Counted from the stretch's first letter, positions 53,748 through 63,870 are shown. The stretch is 64,000 nucleotides of DNA from Nannocystis bainbridge (GCF_028368995.1 NZ_JAQNDL010000005.1:134501-198500), one strand, 5' to 3'. A program made the numbers and translations. The notes: generated from the letters alone by a model not told the origin.

Positions 53748-56700
53748 TCAGCGCAGGAACTTGCCTTTGAGGATCTCGTCGATCTCTTGCAGCATCCCGA
53801 GCATCTGATCGACGCGGTCCTGCAGCCCGCGCACGTCTTGCAGATTGCCCGTGGCCGCGCGCACCAGCGGAATCAGCGTGCGCTCGACGATGGCGACCTG
53901 CTGGGCCAGCAGTTCCTGCACGCCCGCCGGCGGCTCGTTGTGCACATCGACCTTCAGCGTGGCCTGATTGAGGCCCTCGAGCGCGCTGGCGATCCGCCCC
54001 ACGATCGGCCGCGCCCAGTCGAGCCCGCCGGTCGTCGGCGGCGCCACGCTCGGCATCGGCAGCGTCGCCAGCTTCTTGTCCGGCTCCGGCGCCCTCGCCT
54101 GCGCCTGCGCCTGCGCCATCAGCTCGACCAGGCGCGCCTGCTGGGCCATCTGCGCCTGCTGCAGCTCCTTGCCGTTGGCCGCCTCGCGCTCGGACGCCAG
54201 CAGCAGCGAGTCCTTGACCTGTTCGACGCGCTCGGCGAGCACCGACAGCTGCCCGGCCACGCGCACGCCCGGGTCGTCGGCCGCGCCGCCGAGGCTGCGC
54301 ACCCGCTGGAACTCGCGCTTGATCATCGCCCAGCGCTCGGCCCGCTCGCCCTGCAGCCGACCGCGCATCTCGGCCAGCTTGAGCAAGTTCTGCTCGGCCG
54401 CCACCGTGAGCGTCTGCGCCTCGCCGGCGTAGTGGTCGTCGACCAGGCGATCGACCTCTTCGCCGGTCATCGCCGCCGCGACCTTCTCGGCCAGCTTGTT
54501 CATGTTGCGGTAGCTGCCCTGCAGCTTGAACGCCGGCTCGGTGCGGAACTTGTCGTCCATCGCCGCCGACGCGATGTACTCCTGGTTCACGCGCAGCAGC
54601 ACCTCTTGCACGCGGAACAGGTGCTTGACCACGCCGACGACCTCTTGCACCTCGGCGCCGGAGTAGCCGTACGAGAAGTCGGTCGTCGCGACCTCCTCGC
54701 CGCGCGCCATCTTGACGAACCGGTAGACATCGGCCTGCTCGCGGGTCGCCAGCGGCGCCAGCGTGCGGTTCGAGGTCAGCGTGTTCTCGATGTAGCTGAG
54801 CGAGAACGCCTCGCGGTTGCCGCCGAGGATGTCGCCGAGGTTGTAGGTGTCGGCGCGGTTGGCCAGCATGTCGGGGATCTTGAACGCCGCGCCCGACTCC
54901 GTGTACGGGTTGCCCGCCATCACCACGCAGAACTTCTTGCCGCGCAGGTCGTACGTGCGCGAGCGGCCGCGCCACACGCCCTCGATGCGGCGCTGGGCGT
55001 CGCACAGCGAGATGAACTTCTGCAGGAACTCGGGGTTGGTGTGCTGGATGTCGTCGAGGTAGAGCATCACGTTGTTGCCCATCTCGAGCGCCAGGTTGAC
55101 CTTCTCGACCTCCTGCGCCGACGTCGCGTTGGGCGCCTCGGCCGGGTCGATCGACACCACGTCGTGGCCGAGCGCCGGCCCGTTGATCTTCATGAAGACC
55201 AGGCCGAGGCGGTTGGCGACGTACTCCATCAGCGTCGTCTTGCCGTAGCCGGGCGGCGAGATCAGCAGCAGCATGCCCATGCGATCGGTGCGCTTCTGAT
55301 CGCCGGCCGCGCCGAGCTGCTTGGCCATGTTGGCGCCGACCAGCGGCAGGTACACCTCGCTGACCAACTTGTTGCGCACGAACGAGGTCAGCACCTTCGG
55401 CATGAACTCGTCGAGCCGCAGCCGCTTGCGCTCGCGGTCGATGAGCTGCTGACGCAGGCGACGGAACTCGCGGAAGCCCGGCACGCGCACGCGCGCGAAC
55501 TCGCCGAGGCGGCCGAGGAACTCGTCGAGCCGCAGCTCGAGCGTGCGCTCGCGGATCCGCGGGTGCTGGCCCAGGAGGCCGGTGACCTGCGTGCTCTCGA
55601 TCGCGCTCTGGACCTCGCGGTCGAGCTTGCGGTCGGTCAGCGCCAGCGCGGCCGCCTCGACCAGCGCCGACGCCCCCTTGGCCTGCTCCGGCAGCGCCGC
55701 CGCGAACGCCTCGAGCCACGCCTTGACCAGCTCGAAGCGCTCGCGCAGCCTGCCCTCGAGCGCGCGCAGGTCGTCGTCGAGCGCGCGCCGCTTGCCGCTG
55801 GCCTCGAGCGCGTTCAGCAGCTCCTGCCACAGCGTCTGCGCGGCCGCGCTGGTGACGAAGCGCGGCCGCTCGTCGACCAACTCCTCGACCAGATAGTTGC
55901 CCGCGGCGTGGATCTCACCTGACCCGAAGGACAGCCCGGTCTGCTGCGCCCATTCGCCGATCGCCCTGGCCAGCTCGCCGCCGAGCGCCTCGGCCGCGGC
56001 CCCGTGGCCGAACAGCGCGCGCAGCCGGCCGGCGCTCTGGGCCCGCCGATGCCACACCGCCTTGAGCTCGTTGCGGTCGAACCACGCCCAGAACAGGCAG
56101 GCCAGCGCCCGCGGCCCCGGCGACACGCGCAGCAGCCCCGCGGTCGCGTACATCGTCAGCAGCTTGTCGAGGATCAGCGCCGCGTCGCTGTCGTGCAGGC
56201 CGCGCTCATAGCCCTCGTCGTAGCGCTCGGCCGCGAACTTGCGGACCACGTCGACCAGCCCGCCCGCCTCGCGCCCGGCCGCGTGCAGCTTGTCGACCGT
56301 CAGGCCGTGCTCGCCGCGCTCGGCCGCGAACAGCACCGACGCCGCCAGGTACTCGCCGCGGTAGACCTGCTCGATCTCCGAGACCAGCTGCTGGTTCCAG
56401 AACTCCTTCGTCTTGGCGAACTCCGGGTCCTCGACCGTCTCGTAGAAGTCGGTGCCGCCGAGGTGGATCGCCATCGTCCCGTCGCGCGCCACCAGCGTCA
56501 GGTCGAGCACCTGCGTGTTGACGCTGAAGCGGAACGTGCCGAACTTGACGACCTGCGCGCCCTCCTCGAACAGCTCGAGGCGGTCTCGCAGGGCCCGCAG
56601 CGCGTCCTGGCGGGCCGCCGTGATCTTGGTCGAGATCTCGTCGGCCTTGACCGACGCGCCGAACCCCATCAATCGCTCGACCAGCTCCTTGGCCTTGAGC

Positions 56701-59138
56701 ACCATCGCGTCGGCCGCGAAGTAGGCGTTGAGCTCGTCGGCGGTCTTGAAGGTCTGCGCCCGCCGGCCGACGCCCTCGAGGATGCGGTCGGCGGCGGCGA
56801 TGAGGTTCTGCACCCGCGCCTGCCGCTCGTCGAGCAGCGTCTGCTTGCGGGCCTGGAACGCGTCGTGGACCTCCTCGCGCTTGCCCGCGATCTCGCCGAG
56901 GAACTCGTCGAACTCGGAGAATCGACCGGCCAGCTCCTCGAGCTGCACCAGCAGCTTGGCCAGCTGCTCGTCGCATTTCTCGGGCGTGTCGCACAGCGCC
57001 AGCCCCGACGACACCGTCTGGGCGAACAGCTTGAACTGGGCCGCGAACTCGGCCTTGCCCTCGGACGTGAGCAGCTGCTTGCGCACGCTCTGGAAGGTCG
57101 CGCGCACCCGGCCCAGGTGGGCGAACACCGTCGAGATGTCCTCGAGGATCTTCGTCCGCGCCACCGCGTCGCCGACTTGCAGCCCGCTGACCACCTCGGC
57201 CAGCACGTTGAGGCCGTCGCCGACGGCCGCGATGTCCTGCTCGATCGGCTGCAGCTGCGCGGCGTTGTCGACCTTCTCGAGCCTGGCCAGCACCTCGTCG
57301 AGCCGCTTGCCGACGGGGATCAGCGCCTCGCCCTTGACCAGGAACTCGACGCACGCCCGGCTGATGCGGTCGAACTCCTCGACCACCTGCTTCTCGAGCA
57401 CGTCGAGCGCCGCCAGATCGATCGACCGCACCTCGCGGAGGGTGATGACGGCGCCCCGCTGGTTGCGCAGGGCCGTCAGCGCCTGCATGTACTGCTCGAC
57501 GCTCTTCCAGTCGCCCGGCCGCAGCGTCTTGACCAGCGCGGCCTGCTTGGTCTGCGCGTCCTGCAGCGCCTCGCGGGCCCGCTTGCGGATCGCCACGACC
57601 TTCTCGAACTCGTCGATGATGAGCTCGCCGGTCTGGCGGATCGTCTTGACGTCGGCGGCGAGGTCACCGACATCGGCGTGGCCGAGCCAGTAGTAGTTGT
57701 CGACCAGCCGCTGCGCCTGCGCGATCAGGTCCTCGTAGGTCTCGCGCCGCGGATCGCTGTTGTCGATCAGGCGCGTGACGCTGAACGCCTCGCTGATCCC
57801 CCGCACCAGCTCGGCGTTGCCGACCTTGGCCAGGTACGAGCCGTCGGTCGGGGCCGCCGCCGCGAACTCCGCCGTCATGAACGGCGTCTGCCACACCTGC
57901 ATCGGGTGCAGCTGCGCCTGCTCCTCGCTCTGGGCGCGGAACACCACCAGCTTGCCGTCGCGGAACAGGCTGTAGCCGTTGCACTGGATCGGGTTGGCCA
58001 TCTCCTTGCGGATCAGGTTGTACGGGAACAGCACGTAGCGGCCCTGATCGCGGCGATAGAACACGTAGAGCACGTCTTCGCCGTTGGGCGCGTCGATCCG
58101 GCGCTCGAACTCGAAGGCCCCGGTCTCGCCGCCGAACTGCTTGGTGTCTCCCGTCGTCAGGTAATAGCCGCCGGGAAACACCACCCCGTGGCCCTCGGGC
58201 AGCTGCATGCAGCTCTGGCCGATCGCGTCGACCCGCGCGACCGACTTGAGCCGCGTGTTGTAGATGAAGAAGCGCGGCCTCTGCTCGCGGTACGGCAGGA
58301 TCTGCAGCAGCACCAGCGGGCCGACGAGCGCGTACGAGAACTTGGCGTCGTCGAGCGCCTGGTTGGCGTCCTCGACCGGCTCGCGGTAGATGCCGAGGCC
58401 GTCCTTGGTGTTGTTCTCGACCTTGATCGTCAGGTCGCCGCCGACGGTCTCGACGAACACCAGGTCTTTGATCGACACGTGCGGGTGCTGGCCCGAGACC
58501 TGGTCCTCGCGCGTCGTCGGCGTCCACTCGAAGTCGTGCGAGGCCGGCTTCGGCAGCTCGCGATCGCCGCGCGTGTCGACGTAGCGGACCCCGCCGCGCG
58601 GCAGCACGTTCCAGTGCAGCACCTTGACGTCGGTCGTCGCCGCGCCGATCTGGAAGATCGCGAACAGCTTGGTGTCCGTCGCCTTCAGCCGCTGCAGCCG
58701 GGTGTCCTTGTAGTACTTGTAGATGTCCGTGAAGTCCTTGACGAACTGCTCGCCGTCGAGGAGCCCGGGCACCTTGTCGAGCGTGGCCGGATGCATGGCC
58801 TGACCCTCGGGCGCGCTGCCGTCGAAGGTCTGGATCGAGAACACGTCCTCGATCGCCACGTCCTTCTTCATGCCGAAGAAGACGTTGTAGCCGAGCAGCA
58901 GGTGGCCGCCGGTCTGCACGATGTCGGCCGGCACGCACGCGTGCTCGGTGCGCACGCGCTCGTTGGCGACCACCTGCAGCTCGCTGCCGCCGAACGCCTG
59001 CTTGCGGCGCTCGTTGAGCGCCCCGGTCTTCTCGGCCAGCGCCTTGCCCTGCACGACCAGGCGGGCGCGAATGACCTCGTAGCCGCCGCTCTCGAGCGCC
59101 TCGCCGCCGTCCTGGGGCTTGTCCTTCGCCTCTGCCAT
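53748..59138 (-). CDS. Very large AAA+ ATPase with DUF3686-type N-terminus
   Basis: A 1796-residue protein. The first 470 residues (ALAEKTGALNERRKQAFGGS, GNVFFGMKKDVAIED-like NVFFGMKKDVAIEDVFSIQT, DTKLFAIFQIGAATTDVKVL) match the DUF3686/'DNA repair ATPase' N-domain. A long coiled-coil middle (about 500-1250) follows, then a MoxR-like AAA+ module with Walker A PPGYGKTT (about residue 1294), Walker B VMLYLDDIQH and sensor region VVMAGNPYTESG. The C-terminal 300 residues are helical. No signal peptide. It lies 12 bp downstream of the flotillin gene, so it is probably a membrane-associated remodelling ATPase. One dyad unit lies at 55920-55933. Confidence 0.85.
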   Translation of the reverse strand: MAEAKDKPQDGGEALESGGYEVIRARLVVQGKALAEKTGALNERRKQAFGGSELQVVANERVRTEHACVPADIVQTGGHLLLGYNVFFGMKKDVAIEDVFSIQTFDGSAPEGQAMHPATLDKVPGLLDGEQFVKDFTDIYKYYKDTRLQRLKATDTKLFAIFQIGAATTDVKVLHWNVLPRGGVRYVDTRGDRELPKPASHDFEWTPTTREDQVSGQHPHVSIKDLVFVETVGGDLTIKVENNTKDGLGIYREPVEDANQALDDAKFSYALVGPLVLLQILPYREQRPRFFIYNTRLKSVARVDAIGQSCMQLPEGHGVVFPGGYYLTTGDTKQFGGETGAFEFERRIDAPNGEDVLYVFYRRDQGRYVLFPYNLIRKEMANPIQCNGYSLFRDGKLVVFRAQSEEQAQLHPMQVWQTPFMTAEFAAAAPTDGSYLAKVGNAELVRGISEAFSVTRLIDNSDPRRETYEDLIAQAQRLVDNYYWLGHADVGDLAADVKTIRQTGELIIDEFEKVVAIRKRAREALQDAQTKQAALVKTLRPGDWKSVEQYMQALTALRNQRGAVITLREVRSIDLAALDVLEKQVVEEFDRISRACVEFLVKGEALIPVGKRLDEVLARLEKVDNAAQLQPIEQDIAAVGDGLNVLAEVVSGLQVGDAVARTKILEDISTVFAHLGRVRATFQSVRKQLLTSEGKAEFAAQFKLFAQTVSSGLALCDTPEKCDEQLAKLLVQLEELAGRFSEFDEFLGEIAGKREEVHDAFQARKQTLLDERQARVQNLIAAADRILEGVGRRAQTFKTADELNAYFAADAMVLKAKELVERLMGFGASVKADEISTKITAARQDALRALRDRLELFEEGAQVVKFGTFRFSVNTQVLDLTLVARDGTMAIHLGGTDFYETVEDPEFAKTKEFWNQQLVSEIEQVYRGEYLAASVLFAAERGEHGLTVDKLHAAGREAGGLVDVVRKFAAERYDEGYERGLHDSDAALILDKLLTMYATAGLLRVSPGPRALACLFWAWFDRNELKAVWHRRAQSAGRLRALFGHGAAAEALGGELARAIGEWAQQTGLSFGSGEIHAAGNYLVEELVDERPRFVTSAAAQTLWQELLNALEASGKRRALDDDLRALEGRLRERFELVKAWLEAFAAALPEQAKGASALVEAAALALTDRKLDREVQSAIESTQVTGLLGQHPRIRERTLELRLDEFLGRLGEFARVRVPGFREFRRLRQQLIDRERKRLRLDEFMPKVLTSFVRNKLVSEVYLPLVGANMAKQLGAAGDQKRTDRMGMLLLISPPGYGKTTLMEYVANRLGLVFMKINGPALGHDVVSIDPAEAPNATSAQEVEKVNLALEMGNNVMLYLDDIQHTNPEFLQKFISLCDAQRRIEGVWRGRSRTYDLRGKKFCVVMAGNPYTESGAAFKIPDMLANRADTYNLGDILGGNREAFSLSYIENTLTSNRTLAPLATREQADVYRFVKMARGEEVATTDFSYGYSGAEVQEVVGVVKHLFRVQEVLLRVNQEYIASAAMDDKFRTEPAFKLQGSYRNMNKLAEKVAAAMTGEEVDRLVDDHYAGEAQTLTVAAEQNLLKLAEMRGRLQGERAERWAMIKREFQRVRSLGGAADDPGVRVAGQLSVLAERVEQVKDSLLLASEREAANGKELQQAQMAQQARLVELMAQAQAQARAPEPDKKLATLPMPSVAPPTTGGLDWARPIVGRIASALEGLNQATLKVDVHNEPPAGVQELLAQQVAIVERTLIPLVRAATGNLQDVRGLQDRVDQMLGMLQEIDEILKGKFLR
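55920..55933. repeat. 14-bp dyad unit inside the large ATPase gene
   Basis: TGACCCGAAGGACA, one mismatch from consensus, encoding LSFGSGEI. Confidence 0.55.
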
Positions 59139-59150
59139 GGCGGCCCCGGC

Positions 59151-61304
59151 TTACTGGATCCCGAGGTCCTTGGCCTTCTCCGCCAGCGCCTGGATCTTCT
59201 TCTTCGTCGCGCCGTCGGCGTTGCGCAGCAGGTCGGCGAGGAACGCCGACAGCGTCAACTTCTGCAGGTCGTCGGCCGACACGCCGGACAGCACCTGCTT
59301 GAGGTCGTCCGGCAGGCTCTTCTTGCCGTCGAGGTAGTCGCCGAGCAGCTTCTTGAGCGTGTCGCTGTGCTCGATGGTGCCGTCGATCGACTGCGCCGTG
59401 CCGACCGCGCGCACGAACTTGTCGAAGAACTGGCCGTCGCCGCCGACGATGTTGATCTTGGCGTGCTCGAGCGCGGTCGACAGCACGCGGGCCTGAGCCT
59501 CGGCGATGGTCTTCTGGGCCGCGATCTGGGCCAGCTGGACGTCGCGGTCGCGCTCGAGCTGGAGGCGGAACTCCTCGTGCGCGCGCGGCTCGCCGGCGAA
59601 GTTCTGCATCGCCTTGCCCTTCTCGGCCAGGCCGGTCGCCTCGGCCAGCAGCTTCTCGCGGATCGCCGTCGCCTGGGCCACGCCCTGGCGCTCCTGCGCG
59701 ACCGCCTGCGCCGCGCCCTGCTTCTCGACCGCCGCCGCGTCGGCCTCCTTGATCTTGACCTGGGCAAGGCCCTTCTGCTCCTCGCCGCTGGCCTCGACCG
59801 CGAAGCGCTCGCGCGCGACCGTGTTCTCGGCCATGCCGCGCTTCTCGATCGCGCCGGCCTCGGCCTCCTGCACGCGGACCTTGGCCATCCCGAGCTTCTC
59901 GGTGGCGACCGCGTCGGCCTCCTTCACGCGCACGTTGGCGAGGCCCTGCGCGGCCTCCTGGGCCTGGAGGCCCTCGGCCTCGCGGATCTTCGCCTTGGCC
60001 TGCTTGTCGGCCGACTCGAGCGCGGCCTCGGCCAGGATCAGCTGCTTCTTCGCCTCGTGCTTGGCCACTTCCTCGGAGGCCTGGGCGTTCTTCACGTCCT
60101 TGACGAGGCGCTCCTGGGCCTCGCCCTCGGCCTTGATGACGCGCGAATCCTTGACGCGGTTGGCGTCGGCCAGCGCGCGCACGTCCTTGGTCCGCTCCTC
60201 CTCCTCGGCCACGCCCTTCTCGACCGACACGCGCTCGCGGACCACGTCGGCGATCGCCTTGCGCTCGATCTCCAGCGCCTTCTCCTTCTCGATGCGGAGC
60301 AGCTCGACCGCCCGCTCGCGCGCGATCGCCTCGGTCGCGCGGGCCTTCTCGACCCGCTCCGTCTCGACCTGGACCTCGCGCTCCTTGGCCTTCTCGGCGA
60401 TCAGCACCGCGCGCAGCTTGTCCTGCTCGGCCTTGCCGATCTCGGCCTCGTTGGCCTGCTGGACGACCGTCGTCTTCTTGTGCTCCTCGCTGGCGACCCG
60501 CATGGCCTCGTTCTGCTCGCGGGCCTGCGACATCGCGATCTCCTTGTGCTTCTTCGCCTCGGCGTCGGCGCGCTGCTGCTCGTAGCGGAACACCGCCTCG
60601 TCGGAGGCGAGGTTCTGCGAGCCGACGTCCATGCGCTCCTTCTGCCGCAGCTCGTTGGTGCGCACGTTCTGGGCCGCCGTGATCTCGGTGATCTTGCGGA
60701 TACCCTGGGCGTCGAGGATGTTGTGCGGGTCGAGCGACGACATCGGCGTCTGCTCGAGGAAATCGATCGCGGCGTCGTCGAGGATGAAGCCGTTGAGGTC
60801 GCGGCCGATGACCTCGATCAGCTCGTCCTTGAACTGCTCGCGCTTGGTGTAGAGCTCCTCGAACATCAGCCGCTTGCCGACGGTCTTGAGCGCCTCGGAG
60901 AACTTGGCCGAGAACAGCTCGTCGAGGGTCGACTGGTCGGACGCGCGGACGCAGCCGATCGACTGCGCGACCTTCTGCACGTCCTCCGGGGTCTTGTTGA
61001 CGCGGACGAAGAACGTGACCTTGATGTCGGCGCGGATGTTGTCGGCGCAGATGAGGCCCTCCTTGCCGCGACGGTCGATGTCGATCGTCTTGACCGAGAT
61101 GTCCATCATCTCGGCGCGGTTGATGATCGGATAGACGACCACGCCGGAGAACGCGACCTGGGCGCCCTTGCCCCACGTATTGATGATGATCGCCTTGCCC
61201 TGGTCGACCTGGCGGAGGAATCGCGTGACCACGAACGCGATGATGAGACCCAAAAGGAGGATCGCGCCGGCGACGGCGGCGATCAGGATCAGAGTCGGAT
61301 TCAT
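59151..61304 (-). CDS. Flotillin/Band-7 protein (YqiK-like)
   Basis: A 717-residue membrane scaffold. An N-terminal transmembrane helix (LILIAAVAGAILLLGLIIAF) precedes a Band-7/PHB domain (VVVYPIINRAEMMDISVKTI, ADIKVTFFVRVNKTPEDVQK) and a very long Glu/Ala-rich helical tail with near-repeats such as VKEADAVATEKLGMAKVRVQ and IKEADAAAVEKQGAAQ. The tail ends with a small globular part (DDLQKLTLSAFLADLLRN). Flotillins form large rings that organise membrane domains. Tail repeats are longer than in standard flotillins (about 500). It is 36 bp downstream of the YqiJ-like gene. Confidence 0.9.
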   Translation of the reverse strand: MNPTLILIAAVAGAILLLGLIIAFVVTRFLRQVDQGKAIIINTWGKGAQVAFSGVVVYPIINRAEMMDISVKTIDIDRRGKEGLICADNIRADIKVTFFVRVNKTPEDVQKVAQSIGCVRASDQSTLDELFSAKFSEALKTVGKRLMFEELYTKREQFKDELIEVIGRDLNGFILDDAAIDFLEQTPMSSLDPHNILDAQGIRKITEITAAQNVRTNELRQKERMDVGSQNLASDEAVFRYEQQRADAEAKKHKEIAMSQAREQNEAMRVASEEHKKTTVVQQANEAEIGKAEQDKLRAVLIAEKAKEREVQVETERVEKARATEAIARERAVELLRIEKEKALEIERKAIADVVRERVSVEKGVAEEEERTKDVRALADANRVKDSRVIKAEGEAQERLVKDVKNAQASEEVAKHEAKKQLILAEAALESADKQAKAKIREAEGLQAQEAAQGLANVRVKEADAVATEKLGMAKVRVQEAEAGAIEKRGMAENTVARERFAVEASGEEQKGLAQVKIKEADAAAVEKQGAAQAVAQERQGVAQATAIREKLLAEATGLAEKGKAMQNFAGEPRAHEEFRLQLERDRDVQLAQIAAQKTIAEAQARVLSTALEHAKINIVGGDGQFFDKFVRAVGTAQSIDGTIEHSDTLKKLLGDYLDGKKSLPDDLKQVLSGVSADDLQKLTLSAFLADLLRNADGATKKKIQALAEKAKDLGIQ

Positions 61305-61340
61305 GCGATTAGCGTCCCTCTCTCACGCGCGCCGCCGCGT

Positions 61341-62108
61341 TCACGGGCGGGCGAGGCTGTCCTTGGTCTCGAACGGCTCGACCATGTAATAGTGGGCAGC
61401 GGCGTCGTAGCTCACCAGCACCACGCGCGTGTGCCTGACCAGCGCGTTGGGGGTGGCGCAGCGGACGTCGATGATCAAGTTGGCGCCGTCCTCTTGCAGG
61501 TTGGCCTGGCCGAAGCGCTCGTCGACGCGGCCGGTGGTGACCGTCGCCAGCTTGCCGACGAGCTCCCCGCGACCGATCGGCCGGTGACGCTTGAACGCCT
61601 CGCCGAGCGCGCCGGCGATGAGGCCCGTGAGCATGCCGGCCAGCAGCACCGCGCCGAAGGCGATGCCGACGTGGACCGCGAGCGCCACGCCCCCGCCCGC
61701 CGAGGCGGCGACGCCGTGGCCCAGCATCAGCGTCGCGAATGTCGACAGCGCCCATGCGAACAGCACCAGCATGCTGATCACGACCGTCGCGGGCGCCTTG
61801 CCGAAGCCGATCGCCGCGAGCAGACTGAGCCCGCCCGCGGCGCCCTCGATCTTGCCGCCGACGGCCTCGAGCTTGCCGGTCGCGCCATCGACGGCGCCGT
61901 CGATCTTGCCGGCCATCGCGTCGAGGGCCCCGTCGACCTTGCCGCCCATCGCATCGAAGGCGCCGTCGATCTTGCCGGCCGCGCCGTCGAGCATGTCGCT
62001 GCCGATCCCGCCGAGCAGCGCGAGCAGCCAGTAACCGACCACCACCAACAGGGCGACCGTGAAGATCACGGTGGGGAAGCTGACGATCGCGGCGATGAAC
62101 TCGTCCAT
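61341..62108 (-). CDS. YqiJ-like membrane protein with C-terminal OB-fold
   Basis: A 255-residue protein: first helix IVSFPTVIFTVALLVVVGYW; then a repeated amphipathic stretch (AAGKIDGAFDAMGGKVDGAL, DAMAGKIDGAVDGATGKLEA); two more helices (about 115-135 and 145-170); and a C-terminal OB-fold-like region GELVGKLATVTTGRVDERFG of NfeD/DUF1449 type. It resembles YqiJ, usually encoded beside YqiK flotillins. The 11-residue repeat with Gly/Ala is odd for the family and may form a helical layer at the membrane. ATG 62108 starts before the first helix. Confidence 0.82.
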   Translation of the reverse strand: MDEFIAAIVSFPTVIFTVALLVVVGYWLLALLGGIGSDMLDGAAGKIDGAFDAMGGKVDGALDAMAGKIDGAVDGATGKLEAVGGKIEGAAGGLSLLAAIGFGKAPATVVISMLVLFAWALSTFATLMLGHGVAASAGGGVALAVHVGIAFGAVLLAGMLTGLIAGALGEAFKRHRPIGRGELVGKLATVTTGRVDERFGQANLQEDGANLIIDVRCATPNALVRHTRVVLVSYDAAAHYYMVEPFETKDSLARP

Positions 62109-62202
62109 GGGCCAGCAGCGCGGGGGTGGAAATGTTGCCACACCGCCCGCCCCTCTGCCAGGCCGCTCGACCGGTTCGGATTCGCCCGACGCGAGCGCCA
62201 GC

Positions 62203-62216
62203 TGTCCGTGAAGACA
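62203..62216. repeat. 14-bp dyad unit upstream of the YqiJ-like gene
   Basis: TGTCCGTGAAGACA, one mismatch from consensus, in the 139-bp gap between the aldehyde dehydrogenase and the YqiJ-like gene. Confidence 0.6.
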
Positions 62217-62247
62217 GGTGCTCGCGCGGATCGTCAGCGCCCGAGCT

Positions 62248-63870
62248 TCACGTCGTTTCGGTCGACTTCGGGCCGCGCGCGAGCGACAGCAACGAACGGG
62301 CGATCTGGAGCGCCCCACGCGCCTTCTTGCCGATCCCGGCGCCGTAGATCGCCCGCACCGCGCCCGTCACCAGCTCGAGCGTCGCCGGCCGTACGGGGTA
62401 GAGCGCCATGCCCTGCCGCACCGGGATGCGGTCAGTGACCATCGCCTTCTCGTTGCAGCAGGCGCGCAGGCCCTCGCGGCCGTTGATGCGCCCGAAGCCC
62501 GAGATCTTGAGGCCGCCGAACGGCAGCGACTGGATCATGTAGGCCAGGCCGAAATCGTTGACGGTGGTCATGCCGGCCGCGATCGCGCGGGCCAGTCGCT
62601 CGCCGCGGGCCGGATCGCGCGTGAACACCGACGAGCCGAGCCCGTACGGGCAATCGTTGGCCAGCCGGATCGCCTCGGCCTCGGAGTCGACCTTGACGAT
62701 CACCATGACCGGGCCGAACTGCTCCTCACGGGTGATCCGCATGCTGTGGTCGACGTCGACCAGCACCGTCGGCGGATAGTAGTTGCCCGGCAGGTCGGTC
62801 CGCGGCTGGCCGCCGCACAGCACCCGCGCCCCCTTGGCGACCGCGTCGTCGACCAGCTCCTGCACGATCTCGAGCTGGCGCGGCATCGTCATCGCGCCGA
62901 CGTCGACCTCGCCCTGCAGCGGCGGCCCCTGGCGCAGCGCCTGGGCCCGCGCCACCACCTCGCGCACGAACGCGTCGTAGATGCCGGCGAACACGTAGAG
63001 CCGCTCGGCGCCGACGCACATCTGCCCGCAGGCGTTGAACACCCCGAACGTGGCGGTGCTGACGGCCTGCTCGAGATCGGCGTCGTCGCAGATGATCATC
63101 GGGTCCTTGCCCCCGAGCTCGAGCACCACCGGCGTCAGCGTCTCCGCGGCCGCGGCCATCACCTTGCGGCCGTTCTGCGGCGAGCCGGTGAAGAAGATCT
63201 TTTCGACGCCCGAGGTCACCAGCGCGGAGCCGGTCTCGCCGTAGCCGGTGACGATCTGCACGAGGTCGGGGCTGTGGCCGCGGCGCCGCAGCACCTCGGC
63301 GAAGATCTCGACGTAGCGGAGCGACGACCAGGTCGCCAGCTCGCTGACCTTGACCACCACCGCGTTGCCGGCGAACAGGGCCGGGATCACGGGACAGAAG
63401 AAGTTGTGGAACGGGAAGTTCCACGGCGCGATCACGCCGATGACCCCGAGCGGCAGGTACTCGACGCGCGCGGCCTTGTGCGGCAGAAAGCCGGAGGTGC
63501 GTCGCTCGGCCCGGAGGTCGGCCTCGCCGTGCGCGATCGTGTAGCGGAGCTTCTCGCAGACGGGGAAGATCTCGCCCATCGCCGCATCGACCATCGTCTT
63601 CCCGGAATCGCGCACCGCCAGACGACAGATCTCCTCCTGGTGCTGAACGACGTACTTCAAGATGTCCGAAAGGACAGCCCGTCGCTCCGCCCACGACGTC
63701 GCGGCCCACGCCGCCTGGGCCGCGCGCGCCCGCTGGACCGTCGCCACCACCGCGGCCCTGTCCATCACCGCCGCCTCGCCGAAGCGCTCGCCGGTGGCCG
63801 GGTCGCTGCACGGCAGGACCGTGGGCGGCAGAGGGGGCTCGGGGGGGACAGTGCGCAGCGTGGTCGCCAT
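62248..63870 (-). CDS. Aldehyde dehydrogenase
   Basis: An NAD(P)-dependent aldehyde dehydrogenase of 540 residues. PWNFPFHNFFCPVIPALFAG is the cofactor-binding start; FTGSPQNGRKVMAAAAETLT and VLELGGKDPMIICDDADLEQ hold the GxxxxG and general-base Glu motifs; FNACGQMCVGAERLYV carries the catalytic Cys285; EEQFGPVMVIVKVDSEAEAI and LPFGGLKISGFGRINGREGL are conserved late motifs. The 40-residue C-terminal extension after SGFGR is more basic and hydrophobic than in soluble family members, so it may touch the membrane. Natural substrate unknown. A dyad unit lies near the N-terminal codons. Confidence 0.93.
   Translation of the reverse strand: MATTLRTVPPEPPLPPTVLPCSDPATGERFGEAAVMDRAAVVATVQRARAAQAAWAATSWAERRAVLSDILKYVVQHQEEICRLAVRDSGKTMVDAAMGEIFPVCEKLRYTIAHGEADLRAERRTSGFLPHKAARVEYLPLGVIGVIAPWNFPFHNFFCPVIPALFAGNAVVVKVSELATWSSLRYVEIFAEVLRRRGHSPDLVQIVTGYGETGSALVTSGVEKIFFTGSPQNGRKVMAAAAETLTPVVLELGGKDPMIICDDADLEQAVSTATFGVFNACGQMCVGAERLYVFAGIYDAFVREVVARAQALRQGPPLQGEVDVGAMTMPRQLEIVQELVDDAVAKGARVLCGGQPRTDLPGNYYPPTVLVDVDHSMRITREEQFGPVMVIVKVDSEAEAIRLANDCPYGLGSSVFTRDPARGERLARAIAAGMTTVNDFGLAYMIQSLPFGGLKISGFGRINGREGLRACCNEKAMVTDRIPVRQGMALYPVRPATLELVTGAVRAIYGAGIGKKARGALQIARSLLSLARGPKSTETT
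63663..63676. repeat. Exact 14-bp dyad unit inside the aldehyde dehydrogenase gene
   Basis: TGTCCGAAAGGACA, exact consensus, in the N-terminal codons (ERRAVLSDIL). Confidence 0.7.

Noticed and set aside
56004..62438. A 2144-codon plus-strand frame opposite the flotillin/ATPase operon
   Set aside because: It is the complement of well-supported genes. Its translation is Arg/Leu/Asp-rich shadow sequence with no domain, and it arises from the strong GC3 bias.
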